Positions 36,347 to 44,411 of a DNA stretch of 64,000 nucleotides are shown here, piece by piece. The stretch covers positions 434,001 to 498,000 of the forward strand of contig JACKBX010000002.1 of assembly GCA_020634375.1 (NCBI GenBank), given 5' to 3'. The translations under genes were made by a program, and so were the position numbers. The notes beneath the pieces were generated by a model. It had not been told where the DNA came from. It saw only the letters and a program-made list of their open reading frames with translations, and made no database searches. Position 1 is the first letter of the stretch, and the number at the start of each line of letters is the position of its first letter. The DNA is from Ardenticatenaceae bacterium. Lineage in GTDB: Bacteria > Chloroflexota > Anaerolineae > Promineifilales > Promineifilaceae.

Positions 36347-38563
36347 ATGAGTAATACACTTAATCCCAACATCCCCTCTGCTGAATTATCCCGCTTAATG
36401 ACAACTGCCGCAAGCAAGATGAGCAACTACCAACTACGGCTGCTCACGCCGCAACTTTTGCTGCGCGTCTTCTTGGAAGATAACAATGCCACAGCAAACC
36501 AACTTTTGCAGCAGTTACAGCAGCAGCGCGGCTTCAATTTGCGTGAACTAACCAGCCGTGTGGAAATGATGGCCCAAAGTGCCAAAGGGAAAAACGCTAA
36601 ATTCAACTTCACCGACGATTTTGGGAAAGACATCCCCCTTTCCGAAGAGATGCTCGTGATCATGGACGAAGGGCTGACGATGGCTCAGGCTCGCAATGAA
36701 CTAAAAGTACACAGCGGGCACGCGTTGGCAGCCATGGCCCAACCCAGCGTCACCACATATGGCGTGCTGCAACGATTGGGCATCACCTCCGCAGCCATTT
36801 TGGAAGGATTGGGCGAGGTTGCCAGCGAGGGTACACCTCTGATTCACGACTTTGTGGATGAAGCCAAAAAGGGCAAAGCACATGCCGTATACCAACGCGA
36901 GACACTGCTCAATGAACTGCTTAGTTTGCTGGCATTGGCGCAAAAGCGACACGTCATTTTGGTGGGGCCAGAAGGCTCCGGTAAACGCACACTGGCTTAC
37001 AGCCTGGCGCTGCTGCTGGCAGAAAGCAAGGGATCGGTCACATTTCGCTCGGTGGTGCAGCTTGATGAAGCTGCCTTGTTAGAAAACCCACTGGCGACGG
37101 TACGCGCCGGATTGCGTCGCGCCAGCGGTGGCATTTTGCTGATTCCCGGTCTGGAACGCTTTTTTGCCAGCCGCCTGTACGCCAAATTCCCGGAACAGAT
37201 TAACCGCGAGGTGCAAAAGGCCATTTTGGGGAACGAGCAAATCATTATCGGTACGACAACCCCAGCCGGCTACAACACGCTCAACCAGGAACCGCTTATC
37301 CGCCAGCACACAAACCGCCTGGATGTGCCTCCAGCTACCAAAGACGAAACGCTGACAATGCTGGGTTTCCATAAACCGCGCCTGGAACAAGAGTATGAGG
37401 TGGAGGTGTTGGATGAGGCATTGGAAACGGCCGTTACCCTTGCCAACCAATACATCAAAACCATCGCCATGCCCGCAGCGGCCGTGCAGTTGGCACACCG
37501 CGCCTGCGCCCTGGTACGGATGGTCACTCAAGAACACGTTTCTACCCTCTCACAAGTCCAGGCAGACGGCCGTCTCGATAGCAGCGATGTCATGGTTGCC
37601 GTCAGCCAGATGACCAAAATCCCCATCACCAAACTCACCGAGGACGAGCAAAGCAAATATGCCAACATGGTCGAACACCTGCACCAACGCATCATCGGCC
37701 AGGAAGAAGCCGTAATGGCCGTCAGCCGCGCCGTAAAAACGGCCCGCGTTGGGCTGCGCAACCCCAAACGTCCCATCGGCTCCTTTCTATTTCTTGGCCC
37801 CAGCGGCGTGGGCAAATCCGAGCTGGCAAAAGCGTTAGCCGAATTCATGTTTGGCACAGAAGATGCCATGATTGTGCTGGATATGAGCGAGTACCAGGAA
37901 GAGGCCAGCGTCAACCGCCTCATCGGTGCGCCGCCCGGCTACGTGGGCTACGAAGGCGGCGGGCAGCTTACCGACTTCGTGCGCGAACACCCTTACACTG
38001 TAGTGCTGTTTGACGAGGTGGAAAAAGCGCATCCCCGCGTGCTGGATGTGCTGCTGCAAGTGATGGACGAGGGACGACTGACCGATGGACAGGGCCAACT
38101 GACCACGTTCAGCGAAACGGTCATCATCATGACCAGCAATTTGGGTGCGATGCACATGCTTGTGCCGATCATTGGCGAGGCAGAGCGCGTGTTGGTGGTG
38201 GAGGAAGTGCGCCATTTCTTCCGCCCGGAATTTCTGAACCGGCTGGATGAGGTGATTATGTTCCACCAACTGACCGGCCCGCAATTGGCGCAAATTTTAG
38301 ACCTCATGCTGAAAGGTGAGTTGAAACTGGCCGCACAGCAAAACATGGCACTGGAAATCACAGCCGAAGCCAAAAACTGGCTGCTGGCGCAAAATGACCA
38401 GCCAGAGTATGGCGCACGGCCGTTACGCCGCATCATTGCCCGTAACCTGCGTGAACCCCTGGCCGACTTTTTATTGACACAGCAAAGAAACGGCCGTACG
38501 CACATCCGCATTCATGATAATGGGGCTAAACAGCTACAATTTGAAGTAACTGATCATCAATAA
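36347..38563 (+). CDS. ClpA/ClpC-like AAA+ unfoldase with degenerate first ATPase domain
   Basis: A 738-residue HSP100-type protein. The N-terminal ~150 residues resemble a Clp N-domain. D1 is degenerate: its Walker A reads GPEGSGKR (Arg for Thr/Ser, about 206-213) and its Walker B ILLIPGLERF (no Asp-Glu, about 262-272). D2 is intact: GPSGVGKS (about 484-491), VLFDEVEKAHP (about 551-561), pore-loop GYVGYEGGG and sensor MTSNLG, then a Clp C-terminal domain with GARPLRR. No IGF-type loop for ClpP binding is obvious. So it is likely a D2-driven remodelling ATPase. The cyclase gene follows 10 bp downstream in the same operon. Confidence 0.87.
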   Translation: MSNTLNPNIPSAELSRLMTTAASKMSNYQLRLLTPQLLLRVFLEDNNATANQLLQQLQQQRGFNLRELTSRVEMMAQSAKGKNAKFNFTDDFGKDIPLSEEMLVIMDEGLTMAQARNELKVHSGHALAAMAQPSVTTYGVLQRLGITSAAILEGLGEVASEGTPLIHDFVDEAKKGKAHAVYQRETLLNELLSLLALAQKRHVILVGPEGSGKRTLAYSLALLLAESKGSVTFRSVVQLDEAALLENPLATVRAGLRRASGGILLIPGLERFFASRLYAKFPEQINREVQKAILGNEQIIIGTTTPAGYNTLNQEPLIRQHTNRLDVPPATKDETLTMLGFHKPRLEQEYEVEVLDEALETAVTLANQYIKTIAMPAAAVQLAHRACALVRMVTQEHVSTLSQVQADGRLDSSDVMVAVSQMTKIPITKLTEDEQSKYANMVEHLHQRIIGQEEAVMAVSRAVKTARVGLRNPKRPIGSFLFLGPSGVGKSELAKALAEFMFGTEDAMIVLDMSEYQEEASVNRLIGAPPGYVGYEGGGQLTDFVREHPYTVVLFDEVEKAHPRVLDVLLQVMDEGRLTDGQGQLTTFSETVIIMTSNLGAMHMLVPIIGEAERVLVVEEVRHFFRPEFLNRLDEVIMFHQLTGPQLAQILDLMLKGELKLAAQQNMALEITAEAKNWLLAQNDQPEYGARPLRRIIARNLREPLADFLLTQQRNGRTHIRIHDNGAKQLQFEVTDHQ

Positions 38564-38573
38564 CCAGCTACCA

Positions 38574-39794
38574 ATGAGCCAACTTACACAACAAATTGAA
38601 GGTACCGCCCGCAGCCGCATTTTGCGCGAGTTCATTTTGAACTCGGCCGTTTATCCCGTGTTTGATGGCATTCGCGCCATCAGTGTTGACGGTATTTCGG
38701 CGTACCTATTGGAAATCCCCCACTATTTCATTTTTGTGGCGGCAGCTATCCAGGCATGGTACTTAGGGAAACGGCCGTCTCGCTCCTGGATACAACAAGC
38801 GCTGGGCAACCTCATAGCCCCCACCCTCTACACACTCCTTGACATCTCGCTAGAAGGCTTCACCCGCTTTTGGCAAACCCCCTACCATACAATTTACTGG
38901 GTTTTCAGCCTGGGGATGGCTTTCCTCTATGCTTGTGACGGCCTGCTACCGCGCTGGCGTCGCGCCATTTTGCTGCTCATCAATCTCTGGCGTGTCCTCC
39001 TTTTTCCAACCCTATACGCCGTCTCCGAACTATCCACCGAACTCTCGCCAAATTGGGGTGATCTTCGCACCTATTTATTGGGCAATAGCGCCCATTTCTT
39101 TATATTGCTGGCAGCCCTACTCTTTGGCCTGCTGCTAGGCGTACGCGAAATCGAAAGAGATCACTACATGCAAACGCTTCGCCAAATCGCCCGCAGCCTC
39201 AAACAAGTTTCTGAGTGGAGCCTGGATTCTGACTTATTGGCTCAATCCTTAAAGGATCAGCAAGTCCTGGAACAACACCGGGTACTCCGTGCGGTATTGT
39301 TTATGGATATTCGCAATTTCACCCGCTGGAGCGACAGCAAATCGCCGGAAACCGTTGTCAATATGCTCAACCAATTTTATGAACTGGCGGAGCAAATCAT
39401 TGTACAGGGAGGCGGCAGTAAACCGCATTTTATAGGTGATGAGGTGATGACATGGTTTCCCACACCTGCACAAGCAGTTGAAACCGCACGCGTGTTAAAT
39501 CAACGTGCAAACCAGGCATTAGGCAAATTCGATCTGGCAACAGGTATGGGCATTCACTGGGGCGAAGTGGTGGAAGGGTTGATGGGATCATCCAATACGC
39601 GCAATTTCAATATCCTTGGGGATACGGTGAACACAACCAGCCGCCTGGTCTCGGCCGCTCAACCTGGGGAAGTGCTGCTATCTGAAGCGCTGGTGGCTGC
39701 GCTTGATGTCCCCCCCCCTTTGGGTGGATCGCGGGAAATTCAGGCAAAGGGGAAGGAACGGCCGTTACAAGTCTACGTCATCCGTGAAGCCTAA
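38574..39794 (+). CDS. Membrane-bound class III adenylate/guanylate cyclase
   Basis: A 406-residue cyclase with about five TM helices (residues 35-200) and a short coiled linker leading to a catalytic domain (about 235-400). Metal Asp residues lie in LFMDIRNFTRW and FIGDEVMTWF, with ILGDTVNTTSRL as the transition-state motif. The start is 10 bp after the Clp-like gene's stop, implying co-expression. Substrate choice (ATP or GTP) is not certain. It is followed by a DinB-family gene with its own AACGGAGG site. Confidence 0.9.
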   Translation: MSQLTQQIEGTARSRILREFILNSAVYPVFDGIRAISVDGISAYLLEIPHYFIFVAAAIQAWYLGKRPSRSWIQQALGNLIAPTLYTLLDISLEGFTRFWQTPYHTIYWVFSLGMAFLYACDGLLPRWRRAILLLINLWRVLLFPTLYAVSELSTELSPNWGDLRTYLLGNSAHFFILLAALLFGLLLGVREIERDHYMQTLRQIARSLKQVSEWSLDSDLLAQSLKDQQVLEQHRVLRAVLFMDIRNFTRWSDSKSPETVVNMLNQFYELAEQIIVQGGGSKPHFIGDEVMTWFPTPAQAVETARVLNQRANQALGKFDLATGMGIHWGEVVEGLMGSSNTRNFNILGDTVNTTSRLVSAAQPGEVLLSEALVAALDVPPPLGGSREIQAKGKERPLQVYVIREA

Positions 39795-39842
39795 AACAGA
39801 ACATTTTCAGGTCTCAAACCCTTTATTCAAAACGGAGGTAGT

Positions 39843-40322
39843 ATGTCAAATCGAACGGAAACAATAGAAGCCTTGCAAGTCAGTCGGCGAGAATTATTGG
39901 CAGCTTTGGAACGACTAGATGATGGGGGGTGGGAAACGGCCGTTTTTCCCCACGACGACCAATCCACTTGGACAGCAGCCGACCTGCTTCGCCATTTAGC
40001 TGAATCCGAACGCAGCATGACCCGCCTGATGGCAAACATCAAAGCTGGCGGCCCTGGTGCTTCCCCCGACTTCGATCTCGCCCGCTGGAACGCCAGCCGT
40101 GTTGCCAAAGCGCAGCACAAATCACCCGCCGACCTTCTCAATGACATTGCTGCCTATCGCCAGGAACTACTGCAATTTATGGATTCATTGCAAGAAGAAG
40201 ATTGGAGCAAAAAAGGAAGGCACGGCACAGGCAACATCATGAGCATTGCCGAAATCTGCTCCCTCATCGCTGCTCATGAAGCACAACACACCGCAGATAT
40301 TCAAAAAGTAGTTGGGGAATAA
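39843..40322 (+). CDS. DinB-superfamily protein
   Basis: A 159-residue helical bundle protein. Putative metal-binding His are in LLRHLAESE (about 52) and AAHEAQHTADI (about 146-150). Strong GGAGG upstream of the ATG. A second DinB protein occurs at 28721 but the two are not close relatives. Enzymatic role (thiol transfer or hydrolysis) is unknown. Confidence 0.85.
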   Translation: MSNRTETIEALQVSRRELLAALERLDDGGWETAVFPHDDQSTWTAADLLRHLAESERSMTRLMANIKAGGPGASPDFDLARWNASRVAKAQHKSPADLLNDIAAYRQELLQFMDSLQEEDWSKKGRHGTGNIMSIAEICSLIAAHEAQHTADIQKVVGE

Positions 40323-40334
40323 TGGCAAAAAAAT

Positions 40335-40373
40335 AGAGATGTCCCGCAAGCGGGCGCTTACGGAAACATCTCT
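40335..40373. repeat. Nested hairpin in convergent spacer
   Basis: Outer stem AGAGATGT / ACATCTCT, inner stem CCCGC / GCGGG stacked directly on it, leaving a 10-nt bulge on the 3' side. Only 13 bp past the DinB stop. It may be a terminator or a small structured RNA. Confidence 0.45.
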
Positions 40374-40421
40374 GGGGGGGGAGCCGCAAGAAGTTTAGCA
40401 CAAAACATATCTCATGCAAAC

Positions 40422-40459
40422 GAGAAATTCCGCAAGGCAAAAACCTCGCGGAATTTCTC
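40422..40459. terminator. 12-bp hairpin (GAGAAATTCCGC)
   Basis: GAGAAATTCCGC / GCGGAATTTCTC with a 14-nt A-rich loop. Probably the 3' hairpin of the SPFH gene or of the DinB gene. The rest of the 40323-40550 spacer has a G8 run (40374-40381) and nothing else that I recognise. Confidence 0.5.
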
Positions 40460-40550
40460 TACAAAACGGAACATTTACCGCTCCCCCCAACACAATCCCC
40501 TATATATAGCGCACCCGCTTTCACATCTCCTACTCATATTACATGCTTTG

Positions 40551-41492
40551 CTAATGAGATGGCGGCCAAACAACCGACCCATCAGACGCACCATCACCCG
40601 ACAATGGAGCCGAGGACCTTGCTGCGCCGTTCCGAGCCTGCCGACCATTTGCACGCATCTCAACGACATCAGCAACGTGGGCATAGGGCATTTGCATCAA
40701 AATACCATTCTGGCCCAGCACCCGCATCCGTGCTAACTCCATCAGCCATTCCATTTCTCGGTCATTGAACTTGCTGATGGCTTCGTGCCACCGTTCCATC
40801 ACCATTGCCTGGCTTTGGGCAAAAACGACCTCATTGTGCGCATCTTCTAATTTAGCTTGCACATTTGTGGGAAGGGCAACGGCCGTTACCATCACCCGAA
40901 ACACTTCCACACCAAACGGTGCTAGTCGTTCTGCTACACGCTGACGCAGCACTCGTTCCACCCGTCCCCGTGCCCCCACTTCCACCAAATCCTTTGCCAA
41001 CTGCTCACTCACTAATTGCTGCACACAATTATTCACATGGTTCCGAATCAACGTATTCGCAAATTTGGGTAATGACCGCGCCAATCTTGGCCGTAAATCT
41101 GGGGCAATTCGCTGCGGATTCAGCACAAATAACAGTGTCCATTCCATCGTCACCGGCAGCCCATCACCCGTTTGTGTCTCCAGTACCTCGCCCCCCACAT
41201 TACCTGGCGCGGTTGAGATACGTGCCTTTATTTGCTCAAATGGAAATGCCAGTAAATGTCGTCCGGGGGGCAAAAACCGGGTGAAAGCGCCTGATTCCAC
41301 ATTGAACGCAACGCCCATTTCCATTTCCTTCACCCGTACCAAAATATGACGGTCAATCATTGGCACACTGAACAGAACCGCTGCGAGAAATATCACGCTC
41401 CAAAACCCTATACCGCCTATAATGCCACCAGCCAAAGCAGCTATGGCAAGAGTACCAACTCCAACTAGAAATCCGTTTTTAAGGTTCATCAT
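40551..41492 (-). CDS. SPFH/band-7 domain membrane protein
   Basis: A 313-residue stomatin/prohibitin-like protein. Two hydrophobic segments (about 8-25 and 27-45) anchor it; the SPFH domain (about 50-250) includes VKEMEMGVAFN, LPPGRHLLAFPFE and a C-terminal coiled region (EDAHNEVVFAQSQAMV). A polar tail (NGRQARNG...) ends the protein. AAGGAG lies 6 nt before the ATG. These proteins form oligomeric rings that organise membrane domains. A strong promoter lies ~135 bp upstream, leaving a long 5' leader. Confidence 0.88.
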   Translation of the reverse strand: MMNLKNGFLVGVGTLAIAALAGGIIGGIGFWSVIFLAAVLFSVPMIDRHILVRVKEMEMGVAFNVESGAFTRFLPPGRHLLAFPFEQIKARISTAPGNVGGEVLETQTGDGLPVTMEWTLLFVLNPQRIAPDLRPRLARSLPKFANTLIRNHVNNCVQQLVSEQLAKDLVEVGARGRVERVLRQRVAERLAPFGVEVFRVMVTAVALPTNVQAKLEDAHNEVVFAQSQAMVMERWHEAISKFNDREMEWLMELARMRVLGQNGILMQMPYAHVADVVEMRANGRQARNGAARSSAPLSGDGASDGSVVWPPSH

Positions 41493-41501
41493 GATCACTC
41501 C

Positions 41502-41555
41502 TTACTTCCTGTTCCCAATACTTACTTGAGTGTACAAGACCCCATCCAGGAACAT
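41502..41555 (-). CDS. Possible 17-codon leader ORF upstream of the SPFH gene
   Basis: ATG at 41555 preceded by AAGG, encoding MFLDGVLYTQVSIGNRK and ending with a TAA that overlaps the SPFH ribosome-binding site. A full AAAGGAGGTGA match to the anti-SD sequence lies slightly further upstream. Arrangement suggests translational coupling or attenuation, but the ORF is short and may be chance. Confidence 0.3.
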   Translation of the reverse strand: MFLDGVLYTQVSIGNRK

Positions 41556-41627
41556 TTCCTTATCTTACCCGCGTCACCTCCTTTCGTGAATTTTGCGATA
41601 TTTCGTCGTTTTTATCGCAATAACGAC

Positions 41628-41657
41628 ATTATAAAGACAAAACGGTTGCCTTGTCAA
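41628..41657 (-). promoter_or_regulatory. Consensus promoter of the SPFH gene
   Basis: TTGACA (41652-41657), 18 bp, TATAAT (41628-41633) on the minus strand, both perfect. The transcript would carry a ~130-nt leader holding a TTGCGATA / TATCGCAA inverted repeat and the possible leader ORF. Confidence 0.8.
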
Positions 41658-41681
41658 GTAATAACCTGAGAAAATTAGCGA

Positions 41682-42698
41682 TTAAAGGAGGGGATACGTG
41701 AGAAACAGGTTTTCCAATACCAGGCGTGTATTCGCATTGCGCTCTAGCTGCCAGAGCGCCAGGTCTGTTTGTTTAAGACTGGACTGGATTTGCTCAGAAG
41801 ACCATCTATCTATAAGTTCATGTAAACGCGATTCTTGATCAATATTGTGAATAGGCAAGCTATGTGTTCCAACAGATTTGTGAACCTGGGTAAGCAATGC
41901 GAGATCGCGCCACCAACTCAACCAATTTTTGAGCAATGCAGGAAGTTGCTCTGGTTTGCGGCTCAGTTTGTCGGCTAAATTGAAACGGTCAACGCGACGG
42001 CCGTTTACCACATCTTCCAACTGCTCCAACTGACTTTCCCGCTCTTGCAAAATAGTCGCATCTTGGCTGGCCTGCACAGCCCAACCCAGCCGCCCATCTG
42101 CCAAATGGGCCAGCAAATAGGCCCGCTTTTCTGGCACATGCCACCGAGTCGTCAAACTTTGCTCAATCAGAGAGAGGGGTAACGGCCGTAACCCAATCAC
42201 CCGGCAGCGCGAAGCAATCGTCGGCAGCAAAGTGTCCGCGTCGGTGGCCGTCAGCAGCAAAACCACATTTGCGGGCGGTTCCTCCAACGTCTTCAAAAAA
42301 GCATTGGCCGCATTTGCATTCGCTGCATCAAACTGGCGCAAAATTGCCACCTTCATCCGCGCCTCATACGCCGCCAAATTAAGGCCGCGCTGCAATTCAC
42401 GCACCGCATCAATTTTGATAGTAGCCTTGCCACGCTTGCTCACTTCCGGTTCCAGCAAGCGCACATCTGGATGACGGTTTGCGGCAACAAGTTGGCAAGT
42501 GCGACATTGGCCGCACGGCCGTTCCCCCACCACCGCCTCACAATTCAACGCCTGTGCAAACGTCCGCGCCAGTGTTGTTTTGCCAATTTGCTCCGGCCCG
42601 GTGATAAGATAAGCGTGTCCCACTCGCTGATGTGTGATGGCTCCTTGCAACAGCCTTACGGCCCAATCATGCCCGATAATCTGGTTCCAGGTTGACAT
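41682..42698 (-). CDS. holB: DNA polymerase III delta' subunit
   Basis: A 338-residue clamp-loader subunit. Walker A GPEQIGKTT (34-42), zinc-binding Cys (C53, C62, C65, C68 in the CGQCRTC module) and the sensor SRC motif (IASRCRV) are visible, as is LKTLEEPP. Start ATG 42698 begins the usual MSTWNQIIGHDWAVR; the open frame continues upstream into the promoter and is rejected. The -10 box lies 6 nt before the ATG, so the mRNA is predicted to be leaderless. Divergent from hutH. Confidence 0.92.
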   Translation of the reverse strand: MSTWNQIIGHDWAVRLLQGAITHQRVGHAYLITGPEQIGKTTLARTFAQALNCEAVVGERPCGQCRTCQLVAANRHPDVRLLEPEVSKRGKATIKIDAVRELQRGLNLAAYEARMKVAILRQFDAANANAANAFLKTLEEPPANVVLLLTATDADTLLPTIASRCRVIGLRPLPLSLIEQSLTTRWHVPEKRAYLLAHLADGRLGWAVQASQDATILQERESQLEQLEDVVNGRRVDRFNLADKLSRKPEQLPALLKNWLSWWRDLALLTQVHKSVGTHSLPIHNIDQESRLHELIDRWSSEQIQSSLKQTDLALWQLERNANTRLVLENLFLTYPLL

Positions 42699-42704
42699 GG
42701 GGCA

Positions 42705-42733
42705 ATTATAGTGCGTGAAGCGTGAAACGTGAA
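42705..42733 (-). promoter_or_regulatory. holB promoter, -35 inside the heptad element
   Basis: TTCACG (42728-42733), 17 bp, TATAAT (42705-42710), 6 nt, ATG. The -35 box is one copy of the CGTGAAA word read on the minus strand. Confidence 0.7.
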
Positions 42734-42782
42734 ACGTGATAGGCAATGCCCCCGCCTCACGTTTCACGCTTCACGCTTCACG
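42712..42782. repeat. Heptad hairpin CGTGAAG/CGTGAAA in holB-hutH spacer
   Basis: CGTGAAG CGTGAAA CGTGAAA CGTGATA, a GC-rich centre, then the inverted TCACGTTTCACGCTTCACGCTTCACG. It fills most of the 99-bp divergent spacer and contains both -35 boxes. Confidence 0.88.
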
Positions 42783-42791
42783 AGATACAAT
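42763..42791 (+). promoter_or_regulatory. hutH promoter, -35 inside the heptad element
   Basis: TTCACG (42763-42768), 17 bp, TACAAT (42786-42791), 6 nt, ATG at 42798. It mirrors the holB promoter. Confidence 0.65.
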
Positions 42792-42797
42792 TACGTT

Positions 42798-44354
42798 ATG
42801 ATTCCTTTAACTATTTCTGGTACAAACCTTCAAGTGGATGACGTAATGGCGGTGGCAAACGGCCGTTCCGTGCAGCTAGACCCCACCGCCCTGCCCAAAA
42901 TTCAACGGGCGCGGGCTGCAGTCGAACAATTTGTAGCCGAAGGCCGCGTCGTGTACGGCATCACCACCGGATTCGGCCGTTTCAAAGACAAAATCATCTC
43001 CCCGGAGGAGGTGAAACAGTTGCAAATCAATTTGGTGCGCAGCCATGCCGTTGGCGTGGGGCCGCTGCTGCCCAAAGAAGTGGTACGGGCGCTGATGCTG
43101 GTACGCGCCAACACCCTCGCCCTCGGTCATTCTGGCGTGCGCCCTGCCGTCATTTACCTGCTGCTAGATATGCTCAATTCGGGCGTACATCCGCGCATCC
43201 CATCGCAAGGCTCACTGGGGGCCAGCGGTGATCTCGCTCCTCTGGCACATCTGGCGCTGGTGCTGATTGGCGAGGGGGAGGCAGAAGTAGATGGGGTGGT
43301 GATGGACGGCCGTACCGCCCTCAGCCGCGCCGGATTACAGCCATTAGAATTGGAGGCCAAAGAAGGGTTGGCCCTGCTCAATGGCACAGCCTTCATGGTT
43401 GGATACGGGGCGCTGCTGGTGCGCCGCGCCATTAACCTGGCCCTCACCGCCGACACCGCTGCCGCCCTCAGTCTGGAAGCGCTGCACGGCACAGACCGCG
43501 CCTTTGACCCCCGCGTGCACGCTGCCCGCCCCCACCCTCGCCAAATTGATTGCGCCACCTACCTGCGCCAAAACTTACACGGCAGCCAATTCCTGCGTGG
43601 TGCAAATTCGCTCAATGTGCAAGACCCCTACACCCTGCGCTGCGTGCCGCAAGTGCATGGCGCGGTGCGCGATGCTATCGCCTACGCGCAGTGGGTCATG
43701 GATATCGAACTCAACTCGGTCAATGACAACCCCATCATTTTTGTGGATGAGGAAACGGGCGAGGCAGACGTGATTTCGGCAGGCAATTTTCATGGCGAAC
43801 CTATCGCCATCGCCGCCGACTACATGGCCCTGGCCCTCACCGAACTGGGCAATATGAGCGAGCGCCGCTGTGCCCGGCTGGTTGACGCGGACAGCAACAG
43901 CGGTGTGCTGCCCATGTTCCTGACGCAAAATGGCGGCCTGGAAAGCGGCTTTATGATGGCTCAATACACGGCCGCAGCCCTGGCTTCGGAGAACAAGGTG
44001 CTAGCCCACCCCGCCAGCGCCGACTCTATCCCCAGCAGTGCCAACATTGAGGATCACGTCAGCATGGGGGCAACGGCCGTGCGCCAGGTCGCGCAAATCA
44101 TCAAACACGTGGAAACGATTGTCGCCATTGAGTTATTGCTGGCCGCGCAGGGAATAGATTTTCGGCGGCAGGTGTTGGGGGATGATGTGCAGATGGGTGT
44201 GGGAACGGCCGTTGCCCACCAACTCATCCGCCAAAAAGTACCCTTCACCACCGCAGACACCACCCTCGCCCCCCTCATCGAGCAAGTGCGGCAATTAGTC
44301 GCCAACGGTACAATCAAACAAGCTGTAGAAAAGAGATTAGAGATTGGAAATTAG
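42798..44354 (+). CDS. hutH: Histidine ammonia-lyase (HAL/PAL family)
   Basis: A 518-residue enzyme that deaminates histidine to urocanate. The MIO-forming triad Ala142-Ser143-Gly144 lies in GSLGASGDLAPLAH; conserved Tyr53 (VVYGITTGFG), NPIIF-type and QNGGLESGFM-like motifs are present. Start ATG 42798 gives the normal N-terminus; the upstream frame crosses the promoter. Predicted leaderless. The last codons (KRLEIGN) and the TAG stop are made of GAGATTA/GAGATTG heptads. No hutU or hutI neighbours, so phenylalanine or tyrosine lyase activity cannot be excluded. Confidence 0.9.
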   Translation: MIPLTISGTNLQVDDVMAVANGRSVQLDPTALPKIQRARAAVEQFVAEGRVVYGITTGFGRFKDKIISPEEVKQLQINLVRSHAVGVGPLLPKEVVRALMLVRANTLALGHSGVRPAVIYLLLDMLNSGVHPRIPSQGSLGASGDLAPLAHLALVLIGEGEAEVDGVVMDGRTALSRAGLQPLELEAKEGLALLNGTAFMVGYGALLVRRAINLALTADTAAALSLEALHGTDRAFDPRVHAARPHPRQIDCATYLRQNLHGSQFLRGANSLNVQDPYTLRCVPQVHGAVRDAIAYAQWVMDIELNSVNDNPIIFVDEETGEADVISAGNFHGEPIAIAADYMALALTELGNMSERRCARLVDADSNSGVLPMFLTQNGGLESGFMMAQYTAAALASENKVLAHPASADSIPSSANIEDHVSMGATAVRQVAQIIKHVETIVAIELLLAAQGIDFRRQVLGDDVQMGVGTAVAHQLIRQKVPFTTADTTLAPLIEQVRQLVANGTIKQAVEKRLEIGN

Positions 44355-44364
44355 CAAACCGACC

Positions 44365-44391
44365 AATCGTCAATCGTTAATCGCAAATCGT
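44365..44391. repeat. Heptad repeat AATCGTN before the thiolase
   Basis: AATCGTC AATCGTT AATCGCA AATCGTA in direct order, close to the word set at 11041-11110. No inverted arm here. Confidence 0.7.
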
Positions 44392-44411
44392 ACATTCAGG
44401 AGATTCCCACT

